From positions 385,575 to 449,574 of the forward strand of contig CAWHXR010000007.1 in NCBI GenBank assembly GCA_963833375.1: a DNA stretch of 64,000 nucleotides, given 5' to 3'. The notes under the pieces are model-generated. The model was not told the DNA's origin. It saw only the letters and a program-made list of their open reading frames with translations, and made no database searches. Position numbers and translations under genes: made by a program. Each line of letters starts with the position of its first letter. The first letter of the stretch is position 1. Positions 19,317 to 26,941 of this stretch are shown in pieces. The DNA is from DASUPK01 sp963833375 (GTDB lineage Bacteria; Actinomycetota; Thermoleophilia; Solirubrobacterales; 70-9).

Positions 19317-20018
19317 ATGAGAACCAAGCTCACAGCCCTGCTCGTCGCCTGCGCCGCCCTCGCGACGGGCGCGGTGGCGCATGCGGCCCCGATTCCGGTG
19401 GCGAACTACACCTTCCAGGGCGCGGACGACATCAACGCCTTCCAGAAGGTTGCAGGCTCGACCTGCAAGCGGAAGTGGGTCGGCAATCAGGCGCTCGGGA
19501 TCGGCGTGGGCAGGAACACGAACTCATGTGTCTTCCGTTCGTCGGTGGTCGCGGACTCGAGCGATCAGTACGCCGACCAGGGCATGGTCGCGACCACGAC
19601 CGTCGGCGGGGGCACCAAGAAGCTGCAGAAGAAGTCCTTCGTGGGGGTCGGTGTCCGCTGGAGCAGCACCGCGAGCTACGTGCTGCGGATCCTGCCCAAC
19701 TCGCACAAGTGGCAGTACCTCCGTGACCCGAAGGGCCCGGCCGGCCCGCAGCTCGAGTCGGCCGGCAGCGGCAAGTTCGTCAAGCTCGGCTCCAAGCCGA
19801 ACGTGATCACGCTGCGTGCCTTCTCGTACGGCGGCACGAGCACCAGCGTCGTCGCCTCGGTCAACGGCACGGGCGTCGTCTCGAGCACCGATTCCGGCGC
19901 GGATCAGCCCGACGGGCGCCAGACGGTCGTCACCTCCGGAGCCAAGGGGTCGGGGGCGGGCACCGGGATCAGCGGCGTCTTCGACAACGTCGTGGTCCAG
20001 GTCCCGAACCCGTTCTAA
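19317..20018 (+). CDS. Secreted hypothetical protein, possible jelly-roll fold
   Basis: 233 aa with a clear signal peptide (MRTKLTALLVACAALATGAVAHA). The mature chain is rich in beta-forming segments, Gly, Ser and Thr, with two cysteines (STCKRK, NSCVFR). The pattern of an N-terminal YTFQGADD strand, a central WSSTASYVLRILPNSHKWQYLR segment and the closing GISGVFDNVVVQVPN resembles LamG/concanavalin-like domains found in secreted proteins, but this is a weak fold-level guess. Divergent from ecm. Confidence 0.7.
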   Translation: MRTKLTALLVACAALATGAVAHAAPIPVANYTFQGADDINAFQKVAGSTCKRKWVGNQALGIGVGRNTNSCVFRSSVVADSSDQYADQGMVATTTVGGGTKKLQKKSFVGVGVRWSSTASYVLRILPNSHKWQYLRDPKGPAGPQLESAGSGKFVKLGSKPNVITLRAFSYGGTSTSVVASVNGTGVVSSTDSGADQPDGRQTVVTSGAKGSGAGTGISGVFDNVVVQVPNPF

Positions 20019-20118
20019 GGCGGCTTCGGCATGAACGGCCGCCACAGGCACCGCGGCCGAACCGATTCGCGGGCGGGGAATTCCCGCGGTTCGATCTGAA
20101 TCCTCTACCTTCCGCCGC

Positions 20119-20409
20119 GTGGCCACGACCACGGTTGAAAGGCCCAGATCCGCTGGTCCTGAGGAGGGTGTGGGCGGCAACTGGCTCGTGATCGTCCTCA
20201 ACGACGACCACAACACCTTCGACCATGTCGCGAAGACGCTCTCCCGCGTGATCCCCGGCGTCTCACTCGACGGCGGCTACCGGTTCGCCGACACGATCCA
20301 CAACCGCGGCCAGGCCGCGGTCTGGACCGGCCCGCGCGAGCCGGCCGAGCTCTACTGGGAACAGCTCCAGCAGGCGGGCCTCACCATGGCCCCGCTCGAA
20401 CAGCACTAA
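20119..20409 (+). CDS. clpS: ATP-dependent Clp protease adaptor ClpS
   Basis: 96 aa. The ClpS core is recognisable: WLVIVLNDDHNTFDHV (the NDxxN/T segment that contacts N-degron side chains), a central helix VAKTLSRVIPGVS, the DTIHNRGQAAVWTG segment and a final AELYWEQLQQAGLTMAPL. ClpS binds N-degron substrates and delivers them to ClpAP/ClpCP. The GTG start is at 20119. No clpA or clpC gene is nearby, which is usual in actinobacteria. Confidence 0.88.
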   Translation: MATTTVERPRSAGPEEGVGGNWLVIVLNDDHNTFDHVAKTLSRVIPGVSLDGGYRFADTIHNRGQAAVWTGPREPAELYWEQLQQAGLTMAPLEQH

Positions 20410-20492
20410 GCCTGCTTCAGACCATGAACGAGGGAGCAGCACGCTCCAGCGAGTTTCGTCTCGTCAATCTCTCCCAACCGAGGCGGCCGCGA

Positions 20493-21263
20493 CTACTTCT
20501 TCGCCGGTGAATCCTGGACCAGCGTGTTGTTGCCGGGTCCGCCGTTGAGGCGGTCCCTGCCCGGCCCGCCGATCAGCTGATCGGGGCCCGGCCCGCCGAA
20601 GAGGCGATCCATGCCCGCTCCGCCGCCGAGCAGGTCGGTCCCGGCGCCGCCGATGAGCACGTCATCGCCCGCGTTGCCACTCAGCAGGTCGTCGTCGCTG
20701 CCGCCGTTGAGCTTGTCGTTTCCGGAGTTGCCGAGCAGAATGTCGCGGCCCGAGCCGGCGGTCCCGCTGTCGTTGCCGCTGCCTCCCTGCAGGCTGTCGC
20801 GGAGCCGGCCACCGGTGATGTGATCGTTCCCGGGGCCGCCGAGCACGAGGTTGAAGGCGGAGCCGCCCCCGACGTAGCGGTCGTTCCCGCGCCCGAGGTC
20901 GCCCGCCGCGCCGGTCCCGTGCCCGAAGCCACCCGGCAGGTCGCGCTCGCCGAAGCCGGCGTCGGGGCCGACGCCGGAGAGGTCGACGCGGTCGTTGCCC
21001 GTCCCCATCACCGCATCGACCTCCGAGACCCTGGAGCAGGCGACCGGGCCGGTCCTCGGGTCCTTCCCGTTCAGCTTGACCTGCCCTTGGGCGCAGACGA
21101 CGGTGGCGTGATCGGATCCCTTGCCGCCGCTGACCGTGAGCAGCTGACCGCTGAGGGTGGCGCTCACCTTGGCGTGCGCGATGCCGGCGTTGCCGGCGAT
21201 CAGCGCCGCGGCGATGGCGGCGGGCAGGGCGAAGCGCGCGAATGGGCGATGGATGAGGGTCAC
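20493..21263 (-). CDS. Secreted RTX calcium-binding repeat protein
   Basis: 256 aa with a signal peptide (FALPAAIAAALIAGNAGIAHA). A short beta-rich leader with one CxxxC-like pair of distant cysteines precedes about ten GGxGxDxLxGG-type nonapeptides from residue 125 to near the end. It should bind Ca and act outside the cell. It lies head to tail with a second RTX-like gene at 21295, 31 bp away, so they may be co-transcribed. Biological role unknown. Confidence 0.86.
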   Translation of the reverse strand: MTLIHRPFARFALPAAIAAALIAGNAGIAHAKVSATLSGQLLTVSGGKGSDHATVVCAQGQVKLNGKDPRTGPVACSRVSEVDAVMGTGNDRVDLSGVGPDAGFGERDLPGGFGHGTGAAGDLGRGNDRYVGGGSAFNLVLGGPGNDHITGGRLRDSLQGGSGNDSGTAGSGRDILLGNSGNDKLNGGSDDDLLSGNAGDDVLIGGAGTDLLGGGAGMDRLFGGPGPDQLIGGPGRDRLNGGPGNNTLVQDSPAKK

Positions 21264-21294
21264 CGATGCACCTCAGGGAACACCGGGGTGAGCG

Positions 21295-22035
21295 CTAAGT
21301 AGCTGCCTGACGGTGGCCGGGGGCGCGCCGCTTCTTGCACTTCCTGTGGCCGTGCTTCTTCTTGCACTTCCGTTTGGTGGGCGTCGCGGCGGGGAGGAGG
21401 TCGGCGATCTCGCAGTTTGAGATCGAATCCTGGGAGGGCCGGTCTCCCTGAACGGCGTCGAATCCGTCGCCGCAGTTTCCGGTGTCGACCCCGCCGTCCC
21501 GCAGCATGAGCAGGTCGGTCCCGGCGCCCCCGTCGACGGCGTCCGTGCCCGAACCGCCAGCGAGCAGGTCGCGGCCGTCATCGCCGGTGATCACGTCCGC
21601 GAACGGGCTGCCGGTCACCGTGTCGTTCTGAAAGCCGCCGCTGGCCTGGTTCCGCGCGATGCTCGTGAAGCCGTTCCCCGAGGTGACGGCGGAGAGGTCG
21701 ATGTCGTCGTCCCCGCCGTTGCCGATCACGTGAATGCCCGACGCGCTGCCGCAGGCGACGCCGGTGCTGTTGCCGGGGATCGGCTGAACGCCGGCGACGA
21801 GGTAGTCGAACCTGATGATGCCGCCATCGCAGTAGACCTTGAAGTCCTCGTCGAGATAGGCGCAGCTCGGGTCTCCCTGGATCGTGACGATGCCGGACGA
21901 GAAGCTCGAGACCGGGACAGGACAGGGTGCGGCCGCGGCGCGCGGGGGATTCGTGCCGAGGATGAGGATCACGGCCAACCCGAGTGCGATCAGGCCGACC
22001 GTCGCCAGGTACGGTCTGGCTCGCGTCGGGCTCAC
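21295..22035 (-). CDS. Secreted RTX-like repeat protein, short
   Basis: 246 aa; N-terminal membrane/signal segment (YLATVGLIALGLAVILILG), a proline-rich cleavage region, and a few RTX nonapeptides around residues 135-180 (SPFADVITGDDGRDLLAGGSGTDAVDGGAGTD). The last 30 residues are very basic (KRKCKKKHGHRKCKKRR), like the tail of the larger RTX protein at 5923. Cysteine content is higher than in typical RTX proteins. Function unknown. Confidence 0.8.
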   Translation of the reverse strand: MSPTRARPYLATVGLIALGLAVILILGTNPPRAAAAPCPVPVSSFSSGIVTIQGDPSCAYLDEDFKVYCDGGIIRFDYLVAGVQPIPGNSTGVACGSASGIHVIGNGGDDDIDLSAVTSGNGFTSIARNQASGGFQNDTVTGSPFADVITGDDGRDLLAGGSGTDAVDGGAGTDLLMLRDGGVDTGNCGDGFDAVQGDRPSQDSISNCEIADLLPAATPTKRKCKKKHGHRKCKKRRAPGHRQAAT

Positions 22036-22037
22036 CG

Positions 22038-22388
22038 CTACTCGCCGGCGATCAGGACGTGCCAGACGGGCAGCAGGGGCTTGTTGAAGTAGTTGACCGC
22101 CTCCTCGCGGAGCGCCGAGATCTCGTCCGAGTACCAGTAGCGCTCGAAGTCCGCCCGGTCCTCCCAGAGCCCGGCCTGGCGGAAGTGGAGGGGATCCTCG
22201 ACGTTCCGGGTCAGGGACCAGCCCTTGGCGCCGAACGCCATCGCGCGGGCGGCACCGGGCTCCCAGATCTCGTACCAGCGCTCGGCGCGGAACGGGTGGA
22301 TGTGCCAGTCGATGTAGACGACGTCGAGCGCGCTGCCCCGCGGGGTCGCCTGCTCCCAGGTCCCCTGTGCGGTCTCCTCGGGGCTCAC
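22038..22388 (-). CDS. Small ABM-like (dimeric alpha/beta barrel) protein downstream of ccr
   Basis: 116 aa. The sequence DVVYIDWHIHPFRAERWYEIW followed by GWSLTRNVEDPLHFRQAGLWED and RADFERYWYSDEISALREEA has the strand-helix-strand layout of antibiotic-biosynthesis-monooxygenase-like domains. Catalytic role cannot be assigned. It follows ccr by 28 bp on the same strand; its GTG start and GGAGG box lie inside a 17-bp duplication of the ccr 3' end (22383-22431). Likely co-transcribed with ccr. Confidence 0.72.
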   Translation of the reverse strand: MSPEETAQGTWEQATPRGSALDVVYIDWHIHPFRAERWYEIWEPGAARAMAFGAKGWSLTRNVEDPLHFRQAGLWEDRADFERYWYSDEISALREEAVNYFNKPLLPVWHVLIAGE

Positions 22389-22431
22389 GCGCCCACCTCC
22401 AAGCTACGGCGGGCGCTCACGCGCCCACCTC
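22383..22431. repeat. 17-bp direct repeat at the ccr / ABM-like gene junction
   Basis: GCTCACGCGCCCACCTC occurs at 22383-22399 and again at 22415-22431, 32 bp apart. On the minus strand the upstream copy (22415-22431) encodes the last residues and the stop codon of ccr; the other copy supplies the GAGGTGG box and the GTG start of the next gene. Confidence 0.8.
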
Positions 22432-23673
22432 GGCCCGGATCGCGCCCGGGCCCTCCTCGGTCTTGCCCTCGTCCTCGCTGGTCGCTCCGACCAGGATCGA
22501 GATCTTGCCGAGGTGCTTGTTCTCGTGCAGGAGCTGGTGCGCCTCGGCGACGCCGTCGAAGCCCATCACCCGCCAGAGGACCGGCTGGATCTTGCCCTCG
22601 GCCATCAGCTGGTTCGCGCGCATGCACTCGTATGCGTTGGCGAAGTGGGAGCCGATGATCTGCTTCTGGCGCATCCAGAGGTAGCGCACGTCGAAGTCCA
22701 GGGTGTAGCCGGAGGTCGCCCCGCAGATCACCACCTTGCCGAATGGCTTCACGACGAAGACCGAGGTGGGGAAGGTGGCCTGTCCGACGTGCTCGAAGAC
22801 GATGTCGGGCGAGTCGCCGAGGATCTCCTTGACTCGCTTGGCGAACCCGCGCGATTCCTTGAAGCGCGCCTTCTCCTCGTCGGGCGACTCGCCGCCCTTT
22901 CGCATCATTCCCGAGAAGTCGTTGCGGTTGATGTAGTCGACCGCGCCCAGGCGCTTGACCAGCTCGCCCTTCTCAGCGGAGGAGACGACGCCGACCGCGT
23001 TGGCGCCCGCCGCCTTGCAGATCTGGGTGGCAAAGACGCCGAGGCCGCCGGCGGCGCCCCAGATCAGGACGTTGTGGCCGGCCTGGAGCTTGCACTGGTC
23101 GAGCAGCATCCGGTAGGCGGTGAAGTAGGTGAGCCCGTACGCCGAGGACTCAGCCCAGGAGAGGTTCTGCGGCTTGGGCAGCAGCTGCTGCGCCTGGACC
23201 TTGGTGAACTGGGCGAAGGAGCCCCAGGTCGTCTCGTATCCCCAGATCATCTGGCTGGGGGCGGCGAGCGGGTCCAGGCCGTGCACCTCGACGTCCTCGT
23301 AGGAGGCCTGGTTGCAGTGGATCACGACCTCGTCGCCAGGCTTCCACTTGGTGACGCCCTCCCCGACCTTCCAGACGGTCCCGGAGGCGTCGGAGCCGCC
23401 GATGTGGTGGCCCCACTCCTCGTGGTCGCCGTAGCCGAACACCGAGACGGGCTTGCCGAGCGCCGCCCAGACGTTGTTGAAGTTCACTCCCGCGGCCATC
23501 ACGCGGACGATGACCTCGAAGGCGCCGGGCTCCGGCACCTCGATCTCCTCGACCTGAAAGGCATCCTTGGGCTCGCCCTCTCGCTCGGGGCGAATCACCC
23601 AGGCGGCCATCTTTTCGGGCAGCTCGCCTGGCGCTACGTCGAGCTTGGATACGTCGGCGATCTCTACGGCCAT
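22417..23673 (-). CDS. ccr: Crotonyl-CoA carboxylase/reductase
   Basis: 418 aa, medium-chain dehydrogenase fold. Diagnostic segments are AAWVIRPEREGEP at the N-terminus, GVNFNNVWAALGKP, GYGDHEEWGHHIGGSDASG, the NADPH-binding GAAGGLGVFATQ, and IGSHFANAYE, which appear to include the Asn and His positions used for CO2 binding in characterised enzymes. It reductively carboxylates crotonyl-CoA to (2S)-ethylmalonyl-CoA using NADPH and CO2. Together with ecm 3 kb away this defines the ethylmalonyl-CoA route for acetyl-CoA assimilation; supplying extender units for polyketides is the main alternative use. Confidence 0.95.
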   Translation of the reverse strand: MAVEIADVSKLDVAPGELPEKMAAWVIRPEREGEPKDAFQVEEIEVPEPGAFEVIVRVMAAGVNFNNVWAALGKPVSVFGYGDHEEWGHHIGGSDASGTVWKVGEGVTKWKPGDEVVIHCNQASYEDVEVHGLDPLAAPSQMIWGYETTWGSFAQFTKVQAQQLLPKPQNLSWAESSAYGLTYFTAYRMLLDQCKLQAGHNVLIWGAAGGLGVFATQICKAAGANAVGVVSSAEKGELVKRLGAVDYINRNDFSGMMRKGGESPDEEKARFKESRGFAKRVKEILGDSPDIVFEHVGQATFPTSVFVVKPFGKVVICGATSGYTLDFDVRYLWMRQKQIIGSHFANAYECMRANQLMAEGKIQPVLWRVMGFDGVAEAHQLLHENKHLGKISILVGATSEDEGKTEEGPGAIRAEVGA

Positions 23674-23756
23674 GTGACTCCCGCGTTGGTTGGTCGTTGA
23701 CGGCTGGATCGTATTCGACGCTCGTCAGGTTGGTGTCCGGAACCGCGACTACGTTC

Positions 23757-25103
23757 ATGAGTCCAGTGGAAGCCTCCGAGAGACAGCTGCCGATCGAGCC
23801 GGAAGGACCCGGCTCCGTGCGCGTGGTCGAGGACCGCATCGTGATCGAGGCGTTGACCATCGCGGACCGTGAGACCGCGCGGGTGGTCCGCGACCGTGCC
23901 GAGGCCGGTGAGGAGCCGGCGCGCTCGGTGCGGCGCGCGATCGAGATCGGGACCAGGGTGCTCGACCGGGAGGAGACGGCGATCGAGGTCGACTACGTCC
24001 GCCGGGAGTTCGAGCGCCTCTCCCGCGTGCACAGCGAGACCGTCGAGGAGCGCAACCGCGAGGCGGTGGAGCGGATCGAGGAGGGGCTGCGTCGCGCCCT
24101 GGGCGGGGAGGAGGGTTCCGGTGCCCTCGGCCAGGCCCTCGAGTCCCACAGCGAGGAGCTCTCCGAGCAGATCGCCGCCACCTTCGGCGAGGACCGCGAG
24201 GGTGCCGTGCAGGCCCAGATCAAGCGAATGCTCGACGAGCGCGACGAGGAGTTCATGCGGCGGCTCTCCGCCGAGGACGAGCGGAATCCCCTGGGGCCGA
24301 TGTTGTCGACCCTTCGCAACTGGGTGCGCGAGCGCAAGGAGGATCAGGAGGCGCGCGACCAGAAGCTGGAGGAGAAGGTGGACGAGCTGCTCAACCGCGC
24401 CGCGGAGCTCGCCGGCCTCGAGCAGGGCCGCGAGGCGCTCGAGGAGGCCGAGGAGGCCGGGACGCGCAAGGGTCGCAGCTTCGAGGAGCGAGTCGACCGG
24501 GCGCTGGAGCGAATCGCGGCGACCAGGGGCGATGCCTCGTCGCACACCGGCGGCGAGGGCGCCGAGGGCGGAGGCAAGAAGGGCGACACGTTGATCGAGC
24601 TCGGAGCGGGCAACGGCCCCTCTCAGGGCAGGATCGTCTTCGAGGCGAAGGACAAGAAGCTCTCCAAGAACGATGCCTGGCGGGAGCTGAACGAGGCGAT
24701 GGCGGCGCGCGCCGCCTCCTTCGCGGTCCTGGTGGTCGCCGGGGAGGACCGGGTGCCCTCGGGGCGCGAGACGCTCGTCGAGTACGAGGGCAACAAGCTG
24801 ATCGTCGCGGTGGACCGCGATCAGCCCGAGAGCCTGGCCCTCGAGGTCGCCTACCGGCTCGCGGCCGCGAGGGTGGCGATGTCGAGGGAGCGTGACCTGG
24901 CCGTCGACGCCGCCGCCGTCCGCGACGCCGGGGCCGAGGCGGTGCACTGCCTGAAGCAGGCGCAGGGGATCCGCTCGACCCTTACGGGGATCAAGAGCAG
25001 CTCAGACAAGGCGCGCGCGACGCTCGACGAGATGGTCGAGAGCGTTCGCGCCCGCCTCGAGCGGATCGAGTCCCTGATCGAGGTCGCCGAAACGGATGAG
25101 TAG
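23757..25103 (+). CDS. Long coiled-coil protein with a C-terminal nuclease-like (PD-(D/E)xK?) domain
   Basis: 448 aa from the ATG at 23757. Residues about 40-270 are highly charged, heptad-like helices (EERNREAVERIEEGL, ERKEDQEARDQKLEEKVDEL). After a Gly-rich linker comes GDTLIELG ... GRIVFEAKDKKLS: an acidic residue followed by ExK, the pattern of PD-(D/E)xK folds, then FAVLVVAG and KLIVAVDRD strands; the last 90 residues are again helical. DUF2130/RmuC-like proteins combine coiled coil and such a domain, but family membership is not certain. No partner methylase or helicase is adjacent. Function unknown. Confidence 0.7.
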   Translation: MSPVEASERQLPIEPEGPGSVRVVEDRIVIEALTIADRETARVVRDRAEAGEEPARSVRRAIEIGTRVLDREETAIEVDYVRREFERLSRVHSETVEERNREAVERIEEGLRRALGGEEGSGALGQALESHSEELSEQIAATFGEDREGAVQAQIKRMLDERDEEFMRRLSAEDERNPLGPMLSTLRNWVRERKEDQEARDQKLEEKVDELLNRAAELAGLEQGREALEEAEEAGTRKGRSFEERVDRALERIAATRGDASSHTGGEGAEGGGKKGDTLIELGAGNGPSQGRIVFEAKDKKLSKNDAWRELNEAMAARAASFAVLVVAGEDRVPSGRETLVEYEGNKLIVAVDRDQPESLALEVAYRLAAARVAMSRERDLAVDAAAVRDAGAEAVHCLKQAQGIRSTLTGIKSSSDKARATLDEMVESVRARLERIESLIEVAETDE

Positions 25104-25194
25104 CTGGCCAGCCCGCCGCGGGAGTTTTCGTCCATTGGGGCGCCCGGCTCTCAGGTCTTCCGCCGTTCAGGGCGACAGAATCCGAAGAACGACC

Positions 25195-25389
25195 ATGGAA
25201 GCGTCCGAGAATGCGGATCCTCCAATGGAGGGGCGTGGCGGGGCCGCCCTACATCGAATCGATCCAGACCGCGTCGCCCAGTCGCTTGCCGCCCGTGAGA
25301 ATTGGGCCGGCTACTCGCGGCTGCGGCTGATGCTCACCGCCGTCCTCCCCCGCCTCGTGGGAGAGGCCCCGGCGGCGAAGTCGGACTAG
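25195..25389 (+). CDS. Small hypothetical protein
   Basis: 64 codons from the ATG at 25195. The product has no recognised domain; the C-terminal half (DPDRVAQSLAARENWAGYSRLRLMLTAVLPRLVG) would form an amphipathic helix. No convincing ribosome binding site is visible. It overlaps the lipoprotein gene on the other strand by 4 bases at the stop codons. Could be non-coding. Confidence 0.35.
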   Translation: MEASENADPPMEGRGGAALHRIDPDRVAQSLAARENWAGYSRLRLMLTAVLPRLVGEAPAAKSD

Positions 25390-25796
25390 GGCAGCAGCAG
25401 GTCGTTCTTGCCGGACGGGCGCTCGGGCCCGACGGTGAAGCTGAACGGCCGCACGGCGATCCCGTCGACGCTCGCCTCGTAGCTCCCGCTCTTCATGTCG
25501 ACCTCGACCGTCTCGGCGCCGCCGGGCTGGATCTGATCGCTGTCGGCGTCGACCGGGCCGTGGATCGCCAGGCTGCCGACCTGGTTGGTGAGGTTCGCGA
25601 CGGTGAAGTTGACCAGGCCCGCGCCGAACTCCTTGGGCGAGACCGCGACGCCGTTGGTGGCGATCTTCACGGACACCTCGGCGGGGATCGGAGGGCCCGG
25701 GTCGTTGTTGAAATCGTTGCGGCCGCAGCCTGTCACCGCCAGCGCCGCCACGACGACGGTCGCCGAAGCAAAGGCCGATGCTCTGCCCCTCAGCAT
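25386..25796 (-). CDS. Hypothetical lipoprotein
   Basis: 136 aa with a type II signal peptide and lipobox LAVTGC, so anchored to the outer face of the membrane. The mature domain is a single beta-sandwich-like chain (EVSVKIATNGVAVSPKEFGAGLVNFTVANLTNQ ... GSYEASVDG split into alternating strands) reminiscent of cupredoxin-fold proteins but without visible copper ligands. Partner unknown. Confidence 0.75.
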   Translation of the reverse strand: MLRGRASAFASATVVVAALAVTGCGRNDFNNDPGPPIPAEVSVKIATNGVAVSPKEFGAGLVNFTVANLTNQVGSLAIHGPVDADSDQIQPGGAETVEVDMKSGSYEASVDGIAVRPFSFTVGPERPSGKNDLLLP

Positions 25797-25843
25797 GCGC
25801 CGAGGAATCTAGCCGAACCGAGGGACAGGCCGCGGCAGTCGGA

Positions 25844-26845
25844 TCAGCCGGTGAAAGGCAGCTCGACGAGCTCGCCGGTGACCCCGGCGTCGGCCACCTC
25901 CAGCCGATCCCCCTCGCTCGCCTCCCGCCTCACGATCGCCAGGGCGATCGGGCCGTGGGCGGGGGAGAGGCAGGCGGTCCCGATCGCGCCGACCTCCTTC
26001 TCGCCGAGGCGAATCGCGTCCCCGTGCGCGGCGGCCGCGCTCAGGCGCAGACCTCTCAGAGTCCTGTTGGGCTTGCCGCGGTAGTGGAGCCGGGCGACCG
26101 GCTCCTGTCCGATGTAGCAGCCCTTCTCGAAGTCGACCGCCCGCTCGACGATGCCCGCCTCGGCGGGCATGAACTCCGGGCCCATGTCGAGCCCGAACCG
26201 AGGCCTTCCGGATTCGACCCGGACGATCTCGGCGGCCTCCTCGCTCACCTCGGCGGCGCCGGCCGCCCGCAGGAGCTGCTCGACGGCCGCGGCGTCCTCC
26301 ATCTTCACGATCAGGTCGATACCGACGTCCGTCGCGACGCCGAGCACGTCCGCGCCGTCCCACTTGCGGAAGCGCTGCGCGTGCTCGGGTCCGAGTCCCT
26401 CGAACCCGCTGAGCTCACCGGCCCGCGGGCCGATCAGCGACGCGATCGAGCAGCGCTCGCCGACGTCCTCGATCTGGACGTCCCGACCGACGCTGTAGGT
26501 GCGCAGATGCTTCAGGACGCCCTCGGCGGGTCCGGGCTCGAGATCGAGCCAGTAGATGGGGGGCAACCCCGGACTGGAATCGGAGGAGGTGCCGAGAATG
26601 TCGGGATCGAGGCGCAGGACGCGCATGTCTGACTCGAGGTGCCCCTTCCGGTCAAGCAGTGCGGCGTAGCAGCCCTGCTCCGGCTGGAGCGCCTCGATGT
26701 CGTTTGTCAGCTGGCCCTGGAGGTACTCGGCGGCGTCGGGCCCGCTGACGCTCAGCATCGCCCGGTTCCTGATGACGAATCCGGCCTCCTCGCGGAGGGC
26801 GCGGTATTGCCCGTCGAGCTCGACCTGAGTCGCTGTCTCGGCCAC
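25844..26845 (-). CDS. ygfZ: Folate-binding YgfZ/GcvT-like protein
   Basis: 333 aa from the GTG at 26845. The YgfZ signature K-G-C-Y-x-G-Q-E is present as KGCYIGQE (about residue 240), within the tetrahydrofolate-binding GcvT-type fold that starts with AAEYLQGQLTNDIEAL and LLDRKGHLESDMRV. YgfZ-family proteins assist maturation or repair of certain iron-sulfur enzymes. Upstream of the GTG the frame remains open but covers the divergent promoter region of the DtxR-type gene, so the longer form is rejected. Confidence 0.9.
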   Translation of the reverse strand: MAETATQVELDGQYRALREEAGFVIRNRAMLSVSGPDAAEYLQGQLTNDIEALQPEQGCYAALLDRKGHLESDMRVLRLDPDILGTSSDSSPGLPPIYWLDLEPGPAEGVLKHLRTYSVGRDVQIEDVGERCSIASLIGPRAGELSGFEGLGPEHAQRFRKWDGADVLGVATDVGIDLIVKMEDAAAVEQLLRAAGAAEVSEEAAEIVRVESGRPRFGLDMGPEFMPAEAGIVERAVDFEKGCYIGQEPVARLHYRGKPNRTLRGLRLSAAAAHGDAIRLGEKEVGAIGTACLSPAHGPIALAIVRREASEGDRLEVADAGVTGELVELPFTG

Positions 26846-26892
26846 GCATCGATTGTAGGTCGCGGCCTGGCCGGGTCCTTGGGGCGGGCCTG

Positions 26893-26910
26893 AGTTAGCC
26901 ATTCCTAACT
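26893..26910. promoter_or_regulatory. DtxR/IdeR-like inverted repeat, candidate metal-regulator operator
   Basis: AGTTAG-N6-CTAACT, a perfect 6-bp inverted repeat, lies 31 bp before the DtxR-family gene and between it and the divergent ygfZ. The TTAG...CTAA spacing resembles IdeR/DtxR boxes, so metal-dependent autoregulation of the mntR-mntH pair is likely (inference). Confidence 0.62.
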
Positions 26911-26941
26911 TCCGAGTTCGGATCTGCTTCAATTCCGGCGG

